From: JASLDZ01 sp964242625 | GTDB lineage: Bacteria; Pseudomonadota; Alphaproteobacteria; Caulobacterales; Caulobacteraceae | Assembly: GCA_964242625.1 (NCBI GenBank) | Contig: CAXTAO010000002.1 | Span: 62,001 to 126,000 of the forward strand | DNA length: 64,000 bases | Reading direction: 5' to 3' | Shown: positions 1 through 9,619 of the stretch, one piece after another | Numbering within the stretch: position 1 is the first letter of the stretch | How the letters are laid out: each line of letters starts with the position of its first letter | Made by a program: the position numbers and the translations under genes | The notes under the pieces: model-generated | Databases searched by the model: none | What the model saw: the letters and a program-made list of their open reading frames with translations, nothing else | What the model was told of the DNA's origin: nothing

Positions 1-1066
1 CCAGTTCCAGCGCGGCCATGTCGCGGCCGGGCAGAAGGTCGAGCGCGCGCACCACGGCGGCGGCGGCGAGGCGGGTATGAGCCTCCGTCAGCGGCGGCGC
101 GACCGCGGCGGCGTCCCCGACCGTCAGCACAGCGCCCGACCAGGCGTCCCGCCGCCGTCCCGGGCGGATGGCCACGGGCGCCTCGCCCTCGGGAAGGACG
201 CGCTCCGCCTCGCCCTCGCCGGCCGCGCCCGATGCGTAGGCGAGCCCGCGCCACGTGCCGTCGAGTGTCGGGGCGGTCCATGTCCAGCCTACGTCCACCG
301 CCGTGCGCGCAGCGAGAAGTGTGGGCGCACGCGCGGCGGGGCCGGCGAGCCGCACGCGGTCGGCGGGCAGGACGGCGCTCCAGTCCTCCCGGCTGTCCGC
401 GGGATGGGCGAGCACGGCGGCCGGCCCGCTCGCGTCGATGAAGAGGTCCGCCTCGACCCGCCGACCGTCGGCCAGGCGCACGGCGCGAAGCCGCCCGGCA
501 TTGTCGCGCTCGGCCACTACGCGCGCCGCCGAGACGGAGCGCACGCCGGCGCGCGCGCCCAGCTCGACCAGGAGGTCGCGCCAGCGCTGCGCGGACAGCG
601 CCAGGCCGTAGTCGAACGACGCCGCCTCGGTCGGCGGCGCGAAGCGGTCGGCCTCTCCCATGACCGCGGCGGGGAGGTGGCGATGGTAAGGGGCGACGGC
701 GGGGTCGATACGTCGCGCCTGCAGCCAGTGCTGGTGGAAGGCTCCGGGCCCCACCGCCGCCCCGGGCGCGCCGGCCGCCTGTACGAAGGCCGAACCGTCG
801 GCGCGCCATCGCTCGAACCGCAGGCCCAGCCGGGGCAGGGCGCCCGCGGCGAGCAGGTCGTCCTCGTCGAGGCCGAGGAGCTCGAGCACGGGATCGTCGG
901 GCGCGATCACCGCAGGCAGCCGGTCGGCCAGCGCGTCCGGCGCCACGGGAAGGTCCACGCGCGTCACGGCGACGCTGCGCAGCGCACGGGCGAACGCGGC
1001 CGCAGCCAGCGCCGCGGTCGCGCCCCCGCCCGCCACCAGCACGCTTCGGATCGGTTCGCGCGTCAC
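1..1066 (-). CDS. Flavin-dependent halogenase-like protein (partial, runs off window start)
   Basis: Continuous reading frame on the minus strand from a GTG at 1066, twelve bases after the stop of the upstream halogenase, and still open at base 1 (about 355 residues visible). The N-terminus has a Rossmann FAD motif (VLVAGGGATA). The family WxWxxP signature is recognisable as WTWTAP, and DLFIDASG matches the second FAD motif. Aligned to its neighbour, the position of the catalytic lysine (PrnA Lys79) is arginine: residues ALPRLGLRF against ATFKLGIEF. It is therefore a diverged paralogue that may not halogenate. The tandem arrangement with 1079-2620 implies one transcript, opposite to the TonB receptor. 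Family placement is confident; activity and substrate are not inferable. Confidence 0.8.
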   Translation of the reverse strand, partial: MTREPIRSVLVAGGGATAALAAAAFARALRSVAVTRVDLPVAPDALADRLPAVIAPDDPVLELLGLDEDDLLAAGALPRLGLRFERWRADGSAFVQAAGAPGAAVGPGAFHQHWLQARRIDPAVAPYHRHLPAAVMGEADRFAPPTEAASFDYGLALSAQRWRDLLVELGARAGVRSVSAARVVAERDNAGRLRAVRLADGRRVEADLFIDASGPAAVLAHPADSREDWSAVLPADRVRLAGPAARAPTLLAARTAVDVGWTWTAPTLDGTWRGLAYASGAAGEGEAERVLPEGEAPVAIRPGRRRDAWSGAVLTVGDAAAVAPPLTEAHTRLAAAAVVRALDLLPGRDMAALEL

Positions 1067-1078
1067 CTCGGCGCGGTC

Positions 1079-2620
1079 TTAGGCTGCGGGGGCGAGCGCG
1101 CCGAGGCGGCGGATCGCCTCGCGATGAGGGGGCATGGCGGCCGCCTCCGCAGCCACGCGCCGCCGCATGCCATCCGCGGCTCTCGCCAGCCCGTCGAGGG
1201 CGGGGTTGTCGGCGCGCTGGTCGCGGCCTTCGGGGCGGAGCCCCTGGCCGAGGTAGACGGCCACCCAGCTCGGCTCGAGGAACAGCCCCTCGCCGTAGTG
1301 CTCAACCCGGCCGGCGCGGCGCCACAACTCCATCTTCTCCCGGAGCGAGTCGGGGATCGTCATGTTCCGTACGTGCCGCCAGAACCCCGAGTCGTCGCGT
1401 GTGGTCAGGTGGTAGTGGAGGATCAGGAAGTCGCGGATGCGGTCGTACTCCATGTCGATCAGCCGGTTGAACGCCTCGCGGTCGGCCTCTTCGACCTCCC
1501 GTTCCGGAAAGAGCTCGATCAACCGCGTGATCGCCATCTGGGCGAGATAGAGGCTGGTCGACTCGAGCGGCTCCAAAAACCCCGACGCCAGCCCCACCGC
1601 CACCACGTTGGCCACCCAGCTGCGCCGACGCCGGCCCGCCTGGAAACGCAGCACGCGCGGGTCGGCCAGGGGCGCGCCGTCCAGCGCGGCGAGAAGGTCG
1701 TCGGTCGCGGCGTTCTCGTCGGTGAAGGCGCTGGCGAAGACGTAGCCGTTGCCCGTGCGGTGCTGCAGCGGGATGCGCCAGCGCCAGCCGGCGGCGCGGG
1801 CGGTGGCTCGGGTGGCGGGCGACAGGGGCCCGGGCGCCGAGGCGCAGGGCGCAGCCACCGCGCGGTCGCACGGCAGCCAGTGCGACCAGTCCTCCCAGCC
1901 CTCCTCCAGCGTCTGGCCGAGAAGGAGCGAGCGGAAGCCCGAGCAGTCCACGAAGAGGTCGGCCTCCAGCCGTCGCCCGTCGGCTAGCCGCACCGCCGCC
2001 ACCCCGCCGTCGGGGCGTCTCTCGACGTCCACGACCCGGCCCTCCATCCGCGTCACCCCCGCGGCCTCGGCGCGGCGGCGCAGGAAGGGGGCGAAGCGCG
2101 TGGCGTCGAACTGGTAGGCGTAGCCGAAGCTCGTAGCGGGCTCGTCGGCCACGTCCTCCGGCCGGGCGAAACGCCCGGCGGCGGCGGCCACGCACGGCAG
2201 GGCGTAGTCGAACAGCGGCTCGGCGCGCCCGGCGGCTTGCAATCGGCTCCAATAGTGATGGAAGGCGACCTGCGCCAAAGGTCGACCGAAGCCGCCGAAG
2301 GGATGGATGTAGGACTGGCCGATCCCGCCGAAGTCGACGAACTCGATCCCAAGCTTGAAGGTGGCGAGGGTCTCTCGCATGAACTCGGCCTCGTCGATGC
2401 CGAGCCGCTGGTTGAACAGTCGCAGGTGGGGGAGGGTGGCCTCGCCCACGCCGACGATGCCGATCTCCTCGGACTCGACCAGCGTGGTCTCGCAGGCGTG
2501 CGGCAGAAGCGCGCCAAGTGCGGCGGCGGCCATCCAGCCGGCCGTGCCGCCGCCGACGACCAGCACGCGTGTCCGGCTCGTGGCGGGCTGGGCCGGCTGG
2601 TCCGCCTTACCCTGCGCCAT
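1079..2620 (-). CDS. Flavin-dependent tryptophan halogenase family protein
   Basis: 513 residues from the ATG at 2620, chosen because a G-rich stretch (GGGGGCGAG) precedes it and the FAD motif GGGTAGW follows at about residues 23-29; a longer upstream frame lacks family sequence. The halogenase hallmarks are present: the catalytic lysine in ATFKLGIEF (about K89), WRWRIP (about 279-284) and the glutamate motif EPLEST (about 350-355). It should use reduced flavin and chloride or bromide with a separate reductase; no reductase is visible here. In Caulobacterales and Xanthomonadales, proteins of this family often sit beside TonB receptors and cupin-like proteins in glycan-uptake loci, as here, where free tryptophan is an unlikely substrate. 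Divergent from the receptor at 2758, with a 137-bp AT-richer promoter region between them. Confidence 0.88.
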   Translation of the reverse strand: MAQGKADQPAQPATSRTRVLVVGGGTAGWMAAAALGALLPHACETTLVESEEIGIVGVGEATLPHLRLFNQRLGIDEAEFMRETLATFKLGIEFVDFGGIGQSYIHPFGGFGRPLAQVAFHHYWSRLQAAGRAEPLFDYALPCVAAAAGRFARPEDVADEPATSFGYAYQFDATRFAPFLRRRAEAAGVTRMEGRVVDVERRPDGGVAAVRLADGRRLEADLFVDCSGFRSLLLGQTLEEGWEDWSHWLPCDRAVAAPCASAPGPLSPATRATARAAGWRWRIPLQHRTGNGYVFASAFTDENAATDDLLAALDGAPLADPRVLRFQAGRRRRSWVANVVAVGLASGFLEPLESTSLYLAQMAITRLIELFPEREVEEADREAFNRLIDMEYDRIRDFLILHYHLTTRDDSGFWRHVRNMTIPDSLREKMELWRRAGRVEHYGEGLFLEPSWVAVYLGQGLRPEGRDQRADNPALDGLARAADGMRRRVAAEAAAMPPHREAIRRLGALAPAA

Positions 2621-2757
2621 CTCGTCTCGCCCCCCTCGCTGGACTAATAAATCAAGTTGCAGAATTGAGAGAAGCCAGTCTAGCGTTGGCGATAATAAGG
2701 CGCGGCCAAGGCCGTAGCGTAACGCGGCCCCGGAAAACCGGGCAGGGGAGGAACGAT

Positions 2758-5700
2758 ATGGTTGAGCGTGGGCGCACACGTGCGCGCGTAGGTCTGTGGG
2801 CGCTGGGCGCCGGCGCGTCGACGATGGCCTTGCTCTGCGCGGCGCCCGCGCTGGCGCAGCCGGTGCAGCCTTCGTCGGTCACGCCCGACACGCCGGCCAC
2901 CAATCCTCCGGCGCCCAACAAGCCCGCGGGCGCGGGGAGCGCCGGTACGAGCTCCGGTCCCAGCAGCGTGCGCGCCGCGACGGCCGGCACCGAGCCGGGA
3001 ACCGCCGGCAACACCACTGGGACCTCCGGCACCTCGGCGGTGACCGAGACCGCGCCTCCGCCCGGCACCTCCAACGAAGTGGTGGTCACCGGTGTGCGCC
3101 AGAGCCTCGCCAGCGCCCAGGCGATCAAGAAGAACTCCGACACGGTGGTGGACGCCATCACCGCCGAGGACATCGGCGCCTTGCCCGACCGCTCGGTCAA
3201 CGAGGCGCTCCAGCGCGTTCCGGGCGTCGCCATCAGCCGTTTCGCCGCGCCAAGCGATTCGCAGCACTTCTCCGTCGAAGGTTCGGGCGTGGTGATCCGC
3301 GGCCTGAGCTACGTCCGCGGCGAGTTCAACGGCCGCGACACCTTCGCGGTGAGCGGCGGGCGCGAGATCGGCTTCAACGACGTGCCGAGCGAGCTGGTCG
3401 GCTCCATCGAGGTGTTCAAGAACCTCACCGCCGATCTGGTCGAGGGCGGCATCGCCGGCACCGTCAACATCAACCAGCGCAAGCCGTTCGATTCCAACAA
3501 GGACGTCTACTTCCTCTCGGCCAGCGGCAACATCGGCGACCTGGCGGGCAAGGCGGCGCCTTCGGTCGTGGGCCTGATCAGCAAGCGCTGGGAGTTCGCC
3601 GACGGCAGCAAGTTCGGCATCCTGTTCAGCGGCAGCTACTCGCAGCAATACAGCAAGGCCGAGTCGATCTTCCTCGGCCCGGAGCTGCCGCGCTACAACG
3701 ACGACAAGAACGGCAACGGCGTGCAGGACCCGGGCGAGGGGCGCACCATCAACGCCGGCACGCCCTACGCCTCCACGCTGTTCGACACCTTCCCGGTGCC
3801 GGCCGGCTTCAACCAGGTGTACGCGCCGATCGGCGCCGGATCGCGCGTGCAGGACTTCGACCGCGAGCGCATCGGCCTGGCGGGCGGGTTCCAATACGAG
3901 AACGCGGCGCACAACTTGCTTGTCACCGGCCAGATGCTGCGCACGGACTCGCGCGAGGACTGGCTGGAGCACACCACCGAGCCGAACGTCTACTACGGCG
4001 ACGTGACGGCCACCTTCCCCGCCGCGGGCACGAGCTACACCTTCGACGGCGACGGCCTGTTCACCAGTGGCGACATCACCCACACCGGCGGGGCGGTGCA
4101 GGGCACCCACGCCGCGGGCACCTGCGCCGATCCCACCAGCACCTACTGCGCCTTTAACAACCTGGCGCCCAACGGGCTGTTCACCACCTTCTCCAACCGC
4201 CACTTCTATACGTCGTCGATCACCCAGGATCAGTCCCTCAACATCAAGTGGGACCCGACCTCGCGCCTGCACATCAACCTCGACGGCCAGTACATCTGGT
4301 CGGAGTCGTTCAACATGGACGACATCGTCGACGGCGCGACCTATTCGGGCGTCAACGTCGACCTGCGCGGGAACGGCGGCCTGCCGCAGATCACGCTGAA
4401 CCCGCAAGGCTTCAACGCGGCTTCCTACTTTGTCGATCCCAGCAACATCTACCTGCGCGACGCCTTCAACAACCGCAACATCAACAGCGGATACGAGTGG
4501 TCGTCCCGCGCCGACGCCCAGTACGACCTCAGCGACGACAGCTTCTTCCGCAAGGTGCGGGTCGGCTTCCGCTGGTCGGAGCGCAAGCAGGTGGTGCGCT
4601 CCAACAACTACAACAACTGGGGCGCGGTGTCCGACGTGTGGACGGGCGGCGGCCCGACCTTCTTGTCGCGCCTTCCCGCCAGCGACTACGCGGGCTTCAG
4701 CTACGGCAGCGACTTCTTCCGCGGCGAGGGCGTGCAGCCGCCGGACACGCCCTTCATCGCGTCGGACATCCTGCGTGATCACGACGCCCTGGAGGCGCTG
4801 CTGCGCCAGGCCACCGCCATCGGCGGCGGTTCCTACGTGCCGCTGGAGGATCGCAAGCCCGTGGGCGGCCTCGTCGACGGCTATTTCCTGCCAAGCGAGG
4901 TGTATCGGAACTCGGAAGAGACCTACGGCGGATATGTCCGGCTCGACTTCGGCCTAGACCACTTCTGGCGCGGCATGAGCCTGAGCGGCAACGTTGGGGT
5001 CCGCTATGTCACCACCGAGGACATCTCCTTCGGCGGCCTGACCTTCCCCAACGCCAACCAGATCTTCTCCGCCGACACCCAGAACCCGCCGCGGTACACG
5101 GACATTCCGAGCTACTGCGCCTACGAGACGCTGAACCCGCCGACCACCGGCCAATTCCCGGTGATCTGCACGGTCCCGGCCGCGCAGCAGCAGGCGATCC
5201 TGGCCTTCTCCAACGGCTCGTCCACGCCGGACGCCGCCAAGCAGGACTACGATCACTGGCTGCCCGCCTTCAACGTCAAGCTGCAGGTCGACCCGAAGCT
5301 CCTGTTCCGCTTCGCCTACTCGAAGGCGATCTCTCGGCCCAACTTCGGCAACCTGCAGGACTATACGGGCGTCTCGGTCAATGGGGCCAACACGGCGGGC
5401 AACTTCGGCTTCACGGCCACGGCGCAGAACCCCTACCTGAAGCCGATCGAGGCGCAGCAGTTCGACGTCACCGGCGAGTGGTACTTCTCGAAGGTCGGTT
5501 CGCTGACGGCGTCGTTGTTCTACAAAGACTTGACCAACATCATCCTCGACAACTATGGCTTCGAGCGTCCGCTCACCAACAACGGGCAGACCTTCGACGT
5601 CTTGGTCAACGGCCCGGCCAACGCGCCCGGCCACGGCAAGATCAAGGGCGCGGAGATCGCCTACCAGCAGACTTACGATTGGCTGCCGGGCCTGCTGAAG

Positions 5701-6168
5701 GGCTTCGGCCTGCAGGCGAACTTTACCTACATCGACCCGGGCCACCTGCCCAACGGCGTGCCGTCCAACGGCGCGGCGGACGGCAGTCGACCCCCGCTGG
5801 ACGTGACCGGCATCTACAACAATCTCCCGCTGGCGGGCCTCTCGAAGTACAACGCCAACGGGGCGATCTTCTACGACTACGGCCCGGTGTACGCGCGGCT
5901 CGCTTATAGCTGGCGCTCCAAGTTCCTCCTGACCAACCGTGACTGCTGCTTCCCCTACCTGCCGGTCGAGAGCCTCGACACCGGACAGATGGACGGGTCG
6001 GTGTTCTACCGCCTGGGCTCGCACTGGAAAGTGGGCCTCGAGGCGCAGAACATCCTGGACGAGACCACGCGGACGGACCTGATCCTCAACGCGCAAGGGC
6101 TCGAGGCGCCGGTGCGCTGGTTCAAGAGCGATCGCCAGGTCACCTTCACGGTGAGCGCCACCTACTGA
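2758..6168 (+). CDS. TonB-dependent receptor (Caulobacter type)
   Basis: 1136 residues. The ATG at 2758 follows GGGGAGGAACGAT and opens a signal peptide (TMALLCAAPALAQ). An unusual linker of about 60 residues rich in Pro, Ala, Thr and Ser comes next, then the plug, which starts at NEVVVTGVRQSLASAQAIKK and includes LPDRSVNEALQRVPGV. The rest is a large 22-strand-type barrel ending in an aromatic residue (SATY). It should import a large ligand across the outer membrane using TonB energy; no tonB, exbB or exbD is in the window. The flanking GH26, cupin-like and halogenase-like genes suggest a mannan- or gluco-oligosaccharide ligand (inference). Divergent from the halogenase pair, so a shared regulator is plausible. 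Confidence 0.93.
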   Translation: MVERGRTRARVGLWALGAGASTMALLCAAPALAQPVQPSSVTPDTPATNPPAPNKPAGAGSAGTSSGPSSVRAATAGTEPGTAGNTTGTSGTSAVTETAPPPGTSNEVVVTGVRQSLASAQAIKKNSDTVVDAITAEDIGALPDRSVNEALQRVPGVAISRFAAPSDSQHFSVEGSGVVIRGLSYVRGEFNGRDTFAVSGGREIGFNDVPSELVGSIEVFKNLTADLVEGGIAGTVNINQRKPFDSNKDVYFLSASGNIGDLAGKAAPSVVGLISKRWEFADGSKFGILFSGSYSQQYSKAESIFLGPELPRYNDDKNGNGVQDPGEGRTINAGTPYASTLFDTFPVPAGFNQVYAPIGAGSRVQDFDRERIGLAGGFQYENAAHNLLVTGQMLRTDSREDWLEHTTEPNVYYGDVTATFPAAGTSYTFDGDGLFTSGDITHTGGAVQGTHAAGTCADPTSTYCAFNNLAPNGLFTTFSNRHFYTSSITQDQSLNIKWDPTSRLHINLDGQYIWSESFNMDDIVDGATYSGVNVDLRGNGGLPQITLNPQGFNAASYFVDPSNIYLRDAFNNRNINSGYEWSSRADAQYDLSDDSFFRKVRVGFRWSERKQVVRSNNYNNWGAVSDVWTGGGPTFLSRLPASDYAGFSYGSDFFRGEGVQPPDTPFIASDILRDHDALEALLRQATAIGGGSYVPLEDRKPVGGLVDGYFLPSEVYRNSEETYGGYVRLDFGLDHFWRGMSLSGNVGVRYVTTEDISFGGLTFPNANQIFSADTQNPPRYTDIPSYCAYETLNPPTTGQFPVICTVPAAQQQAILAFSNGSSTPDAAKQDYDHWLPAFNVKLQVDPKLLFRFAYSKAISRPNFGNLQDYTGVSVNGANTAGNFGFTATAQNPYLKPIEAQQFDVTGEWYFSKVGSLTASLFYKDLTNIILDNYGFERPLTNNGQTFDVLVNGPANAPGHGKIKGAEIAYQQTYDWLPGLLKGFGLQANFTYIDPGHLPNGVPSNGAADGSRPPLDVTGIYNNLPLAGLSKYNANGAIFYDYGPVYARLAYSWRSKFLLTNRDCCFPYLPVESLDTGQMDGSVFYRLGSHWKVGLEAQNILDETTRTDLILNAQGLEAPVRWFKSDRQVTFTVSATY

Positions 6169-6174
6169 GGGCCG

Positions 6175-6198
6175 GGACGGGCGGGCTCCGGCCCGTCC
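6175..6198 (+). terminator. Hairpin after the first TonB receptor
   Basis: Perfect 8-bp stem GGACGGGC / GCCCGTCC with an 8-nt loop, seven bases after the receptor stop and before the GH26 start. There is no U-tract, so it may stabilise the mRNA end or attenuate transcription into the hydrolase gene instead of terminating it. Confidence 0.4.
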
Positions 6199-6228
6199 GT
6201 CCACCGCCCATCACTCGACGGAGACGGC

Positions 6229-7374
6229 ATGGCCGGGTGGCGTGCGGCGCAGGCGACGGCGTGGTGGGCGGCGCACTGGGTGTCGATCCATCTCGCCGGT
6301 CGCGCCCACCCGGTCGGACCCGCCGACGCCCACGCCGCCCCCGCGGCGGCCGCCCTGTTCGCCAACCTGCGCGCGTCGGCTCAGGCGGTGACGCTGTTCG
6401 GCCACCAGAACGACCTCGAGACCGGCTACGGCTGGCATGACGAGCCCGGCCGGTCGGACGTGAAGGCCGTGGCCGGAGCCTACCCCGCCGTGATCGGCTG
6501 GGACGTGGGCGCGATCTTCGGCCGCGACGGCGCCTTCGACCCGGTCCACGCCGAGCGCCTGCGCCGCTACATCGGGGAGAGCTACGCCCTCGGTGCGGTG
6601 GTGACGCTCAGCTGGCACATGCCCAACCCCGCGGGGGGTGACGCGTGGAACGTCTCCCACCCCGCGGTCGAGCGCGTGCTTTGGGGCGGCGACCTGCACG
6701 GGGCCTTCCTGCGCCGGCTCGACGTGGCCGCCGCTTTCTTCCGCTCGCTCACGACGCCCGACGGTCGCCCGCTGCCCGTGGTGTTCCGCCCCTACCACGA
6801 GCATAGCGGCGACTGGTTCTGGTGGGGCCGCGCGCACTGCACGGCGGCCGAGTACAAGGCGCTGTGGCGCATGACCGTGCACCGCATCCGCGACGTCGGC
6901 GGCGTCCACAGCGTGCTCTACGCCTATTCGCCCGACGTATTCGACAGCCGCGAGGCCTATCTGGAGCGTTATCCGGGCGACGACATGGTCGACGTCCTGG
7001 GCTTCGACGACTACCACGGGATCGCCGACCGCGCGGCCCTGCCCCGGTTCACGCGGCGGCTGAGGCTCGTGGTCGAGATGGCGGAGGCCCGCGGCAAGAT
7101 CCCCGCCGTCACGGAGACGGGGCTGGAAGCTCTGCCCAATCCCGTGTGGTGGACCGACGTCTTGGAGCGCGGGCTCGACGCCGATCCCGTCGGCCGGCGC
7201 GTCGCCTGGGTGATGGTATGGCGCAACGCCGACCCGCGCGTCGACCGCCACGACCACTTCTACGCTCCCTATCCCGGCCAGGCGAGCGCCGAGGACTTCC
7301 GCCGCTTCGCCTCCGGCCCGCGCATCCGGCTGGCCGATCGTGCGCCCGATCCCTACCGCGAGCCGCGGCCGTGA
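6229..7374 (+). CDS. Glycoside hydrolase family 26 (beta-mannanase-like)
   Basis: 381 residues; ATG after GGAGACGGC. The GH26 fold is recognisable by the substrate-side motif LFGHQNDLETGYGW (about 57-69), the acid/base glutamate in FRPYHEHSGDWFWWG (E191) and the nucleophile in AVTETGLEAL (about E296). GH26 enzymes are retaining hydrolases, most often endo-beta-1,4-mannanases, with rarer beta-1,3-xylanases and lichenases. The N-terminus (AWWAAHWVSIHLAG) is hydrophobic but is not a clean signal peptide, so export is uncertain. It overlaps the next gene by four bases (GTGA) and lies downstream of a TonB receptor, which fits intake and cleavage of a beta-mannan or related glycan. Confidence 0.88.
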   Translation: MAGWRAAQATAWWAAHWVSIHLAGRAHPVGPADAHAAPAAAALFANLRASAQAVTLFGHQNDLETGYGWHDEPGRSDVKAVAGAYPAVIGWDVGAIFGRDGAFDPVHAERLRRYIGESYALGAVVTLSWHMPNPAGGDAWNVSHPAVERVLWGGDLHGAFLRRLDVAAAFFRSLTTPDGRPLPVVFRPYHEHSGDWFWWGRAHCTAAEYKALWRMTVHRIRDVGGVHSVLYAYSPDVFDSREAYLERYPGDDMVDVLGFDDYHGIADRAALPRFTRRLRLVVEMAEARGKIPAVTETGLEALPNPVWWTDVLERGLDADPVGRRVAWVMVWRNADPRVDRHDHFYAPYPGQASAEDFRRFASGPRIRLADRAPDPYREPRP

Positions 7375-8381
7375 CGGCACCTGGCCGCATCCCCGAACTG
7401 CACGGCGTCGACGCCGCGCGTTTCGCCGCCGAGGTCGAGCCTCACTACCAGCCGGTGGTGCTGCGCGGCGTTGCGGACGACTGGCCGGCGGTGGCGGCGG
7501 GCCGCGCGGGTCCGCGGGCGACCGCCGACTACCTGCTCCGCTTCGACGGCGGTCGCCCGCTCGACCTCCTGGCGGGCGACAGCACGATCGGCGGCCGCTT
7601 CTTCTACCGGCCTGACATGGAGGGCTTCAACTTCCAGCGCGCGCGGATCGGCCTGCCGCTCCTGCTCGACCGGCTGCTACGGGAGGCGGACGCCCCCGCA
7701 CCGCCCGCGCTCTACGCGGGCTCGGCCCCCGCGCCCGAGCACTTCCCCGGCTGGACCGACGAGAACCATCTGCCGCTGCCTGCCGCCGAGGCGACCGCAC
7801 GCGTGTGGATCGGCAACTCCAGCCGCGTCTCGGCCCACTACGACGTGTCGAGCAACGTGGCGGTGGTGGCCGCGGGCCGGCGGCGCTTCAGCCTGTTCCC
7901 GCCCGAGGCGGGCGGCGACCTCTACGTCGGCCCGCTCGACACGACCCTCGCCGGCCAGCCCACCAGCATGGTCGACATCGAGGCCCCGGATCTCGAGCGC
8001 TACCCGCGCTTCGCCCACGCGCTGGAACGGATGACGACCGCGGACCTGGAGCCGGGCGACGCGATCTTCATCCCCTCGCTCTGGTGGCACGAGGTCAAGG
8101 CGCAGGGGCCGCTCAACGTCCTCGTCAACTACTGGCACGGTCAGGATCCGGCCTGGTCGCCCTTTCCCGCGCTGATCCACGCGCTGGCCGCGGTGCGCGA
8201 CCTGCCCGCGCCGGAGCGGGCCGCGGTGCGCGGCTGGTTCGACCGCTACGTCTTCGCCGACGACGCGGCGCAAGCGGTCGACCATCTGCCGCCGCACGCG
8301 CGCGGCGTGCTGGGGGCGCCCAGCCCCGAGCGCAGCGCGGCCATACGCGAGTACCTCCGCCGCTCGCTCGACCGGGAGTGA
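7371..8381 (+). CDS. Cupin_8/JmjC-like (Pass1-related) protein
   Basis: 336 residues from a GTG that overlaps the GH26 stop as GTGA, so the two are translationally coupled. The core has the Fe(II)/2-oxoglutarate dioxygenase-like pattern: SAHYDVSSNVAVVAAG supplies an HxD pair and the later PSLWWHEV a third histidine, with FSLFPP between them as in cupin_8 proteins. Such proteins recur in TonB-receptor loci next to halogenase-like flavoproteins in Caulobacter- and Xanthomonas-type genomes, and their substrate is unknown. A hydroxylase acting on a protein or ligand of the uptake system is possible but is inference only. Confidence 0.8.
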   Translation: MTAPGRIPELHGVDAARFAAEVEPHYQPVVLRGVADDWPAVAAGRAGPRATADYLLRFDGGRPLDLLAGDSTIGGRFFYRPDMEGFNFQRARIGLPLLLDRLLREADAPAPPALYAGSAPAPEHFPGWTDENHLPLPAAEATARVWIGNSSRVSAHYDVSSNVAVVAAGRRRFSLFPPEAGGDLYVGPLDTTLAGQPTSMVDIEAPDLERYPRFAHALERMTTADLEPGDAIFIPSLWWHEVKAQGPLNVLVNYWHGQDPAWSPFPALIHALAAVRDLPAPERAAVRGWFDRYVFADDAAQAVDHLPPHARGVLGAPSPERSAAIREYLRRSLDRE

Positions 8382-8453
8382 GCGGCGCGCTGCGGCGACG
8401 CGTCCGCGGAGGGCTCTGCGCCGAATCCGCCACCCGGGCCCCGGTCTCCGAGA

Positions 8454-9413
8454 TCACAAGCCGAACGCGACCTCGCGCCGGGCGAAGTCGACCGACACCG
8501 TCCGGAAGGTCCTCAGCACGTCCATGCCGAGCATCAGCGCCGGCTCCCGCGTGAGGCCGAACAGGCGGAAGGTGTCCAGATCGGCGTAGATCACCGGGAC
8601 ATGGCTGAGCACGAGGGACGCCAGGGTGAGTTCGGGCATCTCGTCGGCCTCGCCCATCAGCGTCTGGCCGGTGACGCTGACCAGCTGGACGGCGCGGCGG
8701 GGATCGGCCTCGCGCCGGGCGAGCCGTCGGTTGTAGAGCCACTGGCGCAGGGCCGCGTTGCCGACCGTCAGCTGGGCCCCGGTGTCCAGGACGACGAAGA
8801 TCCGCTGCCGTCGTATGCTCGAGTCGACCAGCACGAGCTGGCCGAAGCGCGAGCGGCCGTGGACCACGATCCCGTCCGCCGCCTCCAGCCACCTGCGCGA
8901 GCGCCGCACCCGCATGAGGTTGCGTCGAACGTCGAACTCGACCCGCTGGTCCCGCAGGAGGTCGAGGCCGATCACGCCCAGCGCGCCCAGGTCTTCGCGA
9001 CCGAGCAGGGCCAGGGGCTGATCCGTCATCTGGCGGCCGCCCACCTCCAGAGCGTGCACGAGCGCCCGGGGCCGCAACGCCGTGCCGGCGACGCCGTGAA
9101 CCAGCACCTGTCCCGCCGGAGGTAGCGCCAGGGCGGCGGCGAACTCACGCGACAAGACGCTGTGGTCGGCGCCCGTATCGATCAGGAAGGGGAACGGACC
9201 GCGACCGTTCACCCGGACCTCCGCGCGCATCCGACGCTCCGCATCGGTGCGTAGGTCGAGCTGGACGAGCTCGTCCAGGCTGACGGGCGCCGGCGTTTCG
9301 CTCGCGGTCGCGCCTCCGGGCGTGGGCGAAGGCGGCTCAGCGCGCGCCGGCCGCAGCCACGCAGCCGCCAGGCCCCCCGCCATCGCCTCCCGCCGCCCGA
9401 GCCCGGTGCGCAC
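8454..9413 (-). CDS. Retropepsin-like aspartic protease, two-domain, with Tat-like signal
   Basis: 319 residues. The N-terminus carries a twin-arginine-like segment (GRREAMAGGLAAAW) ending at a probable PARA cleavage site, which suggests export to the periplasm. Two retropepsin half-domains follow, each with its own aspartyl motif: FLIDTGADHSVLS (about residue 81) and FVVLDTGAQLTVGN (about residue 200). A single chain can therefore form the two-aspartate active site that viral retropepsins build by dimerising. It is convergent with the cupin-like gene and lies beside the second TonB receptor. A second protein of this architecture is at 44143-45213. The substrate is unknown. Confidence 0.82.
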   Translation of the reverse strand: MRTGLGRREAMAGGLAAAWLRPARAEPPSPTPGGATASETPAPVSLDELVQLDLRTDAERRMRAEVRVNGRGPFPFLIDTGADHSVLSREFAAALALPPAGQVLVHGVAGTALRPRALVHALEVGGRQMTDQPLALLGREDLGALGVIGLDLLRDQRVEFDVRRNLMRVRRSRRWLEAADGIVVHGRSRFGQLVLVDSSIRRQRIFVVLDTGAQLTVGNAALRQWLYNRRLARREADPRRAVQLVSVTGQTLMGEADEMPELTLASLVLSHVPVIYADLDTFRLFGLTREPALMLGMDVLRTFRTVSVDFARREVAFGL

Positions 9414-9619
9414 GCTCGTAGATCCTCCGCAGTCGGAGCCTATCGCAGTCCCGAGGCGCGGTCAGCGAAGTGCGGCGGACGCCGCGCTTGAGGGTGTGGC
9501 GGACCCCGACGGAGCCCGGCCGTCGACTTCCGCGCCACAGGCGCCTCGCCTCCGACGGGGCGTTCGCGGCCACGCTTCATCGCCCCGTTGACAGTCACTC
9601 CGCGGCGTATATTGGGCCA

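Noticed and set aside
77..1987. Long plus-strand frame opposite the halogenase genes
   Set aside because: Both halogenase-family genes on the minus strand show family motifs; the plus frame is low-complexity arginine-rich sequence.
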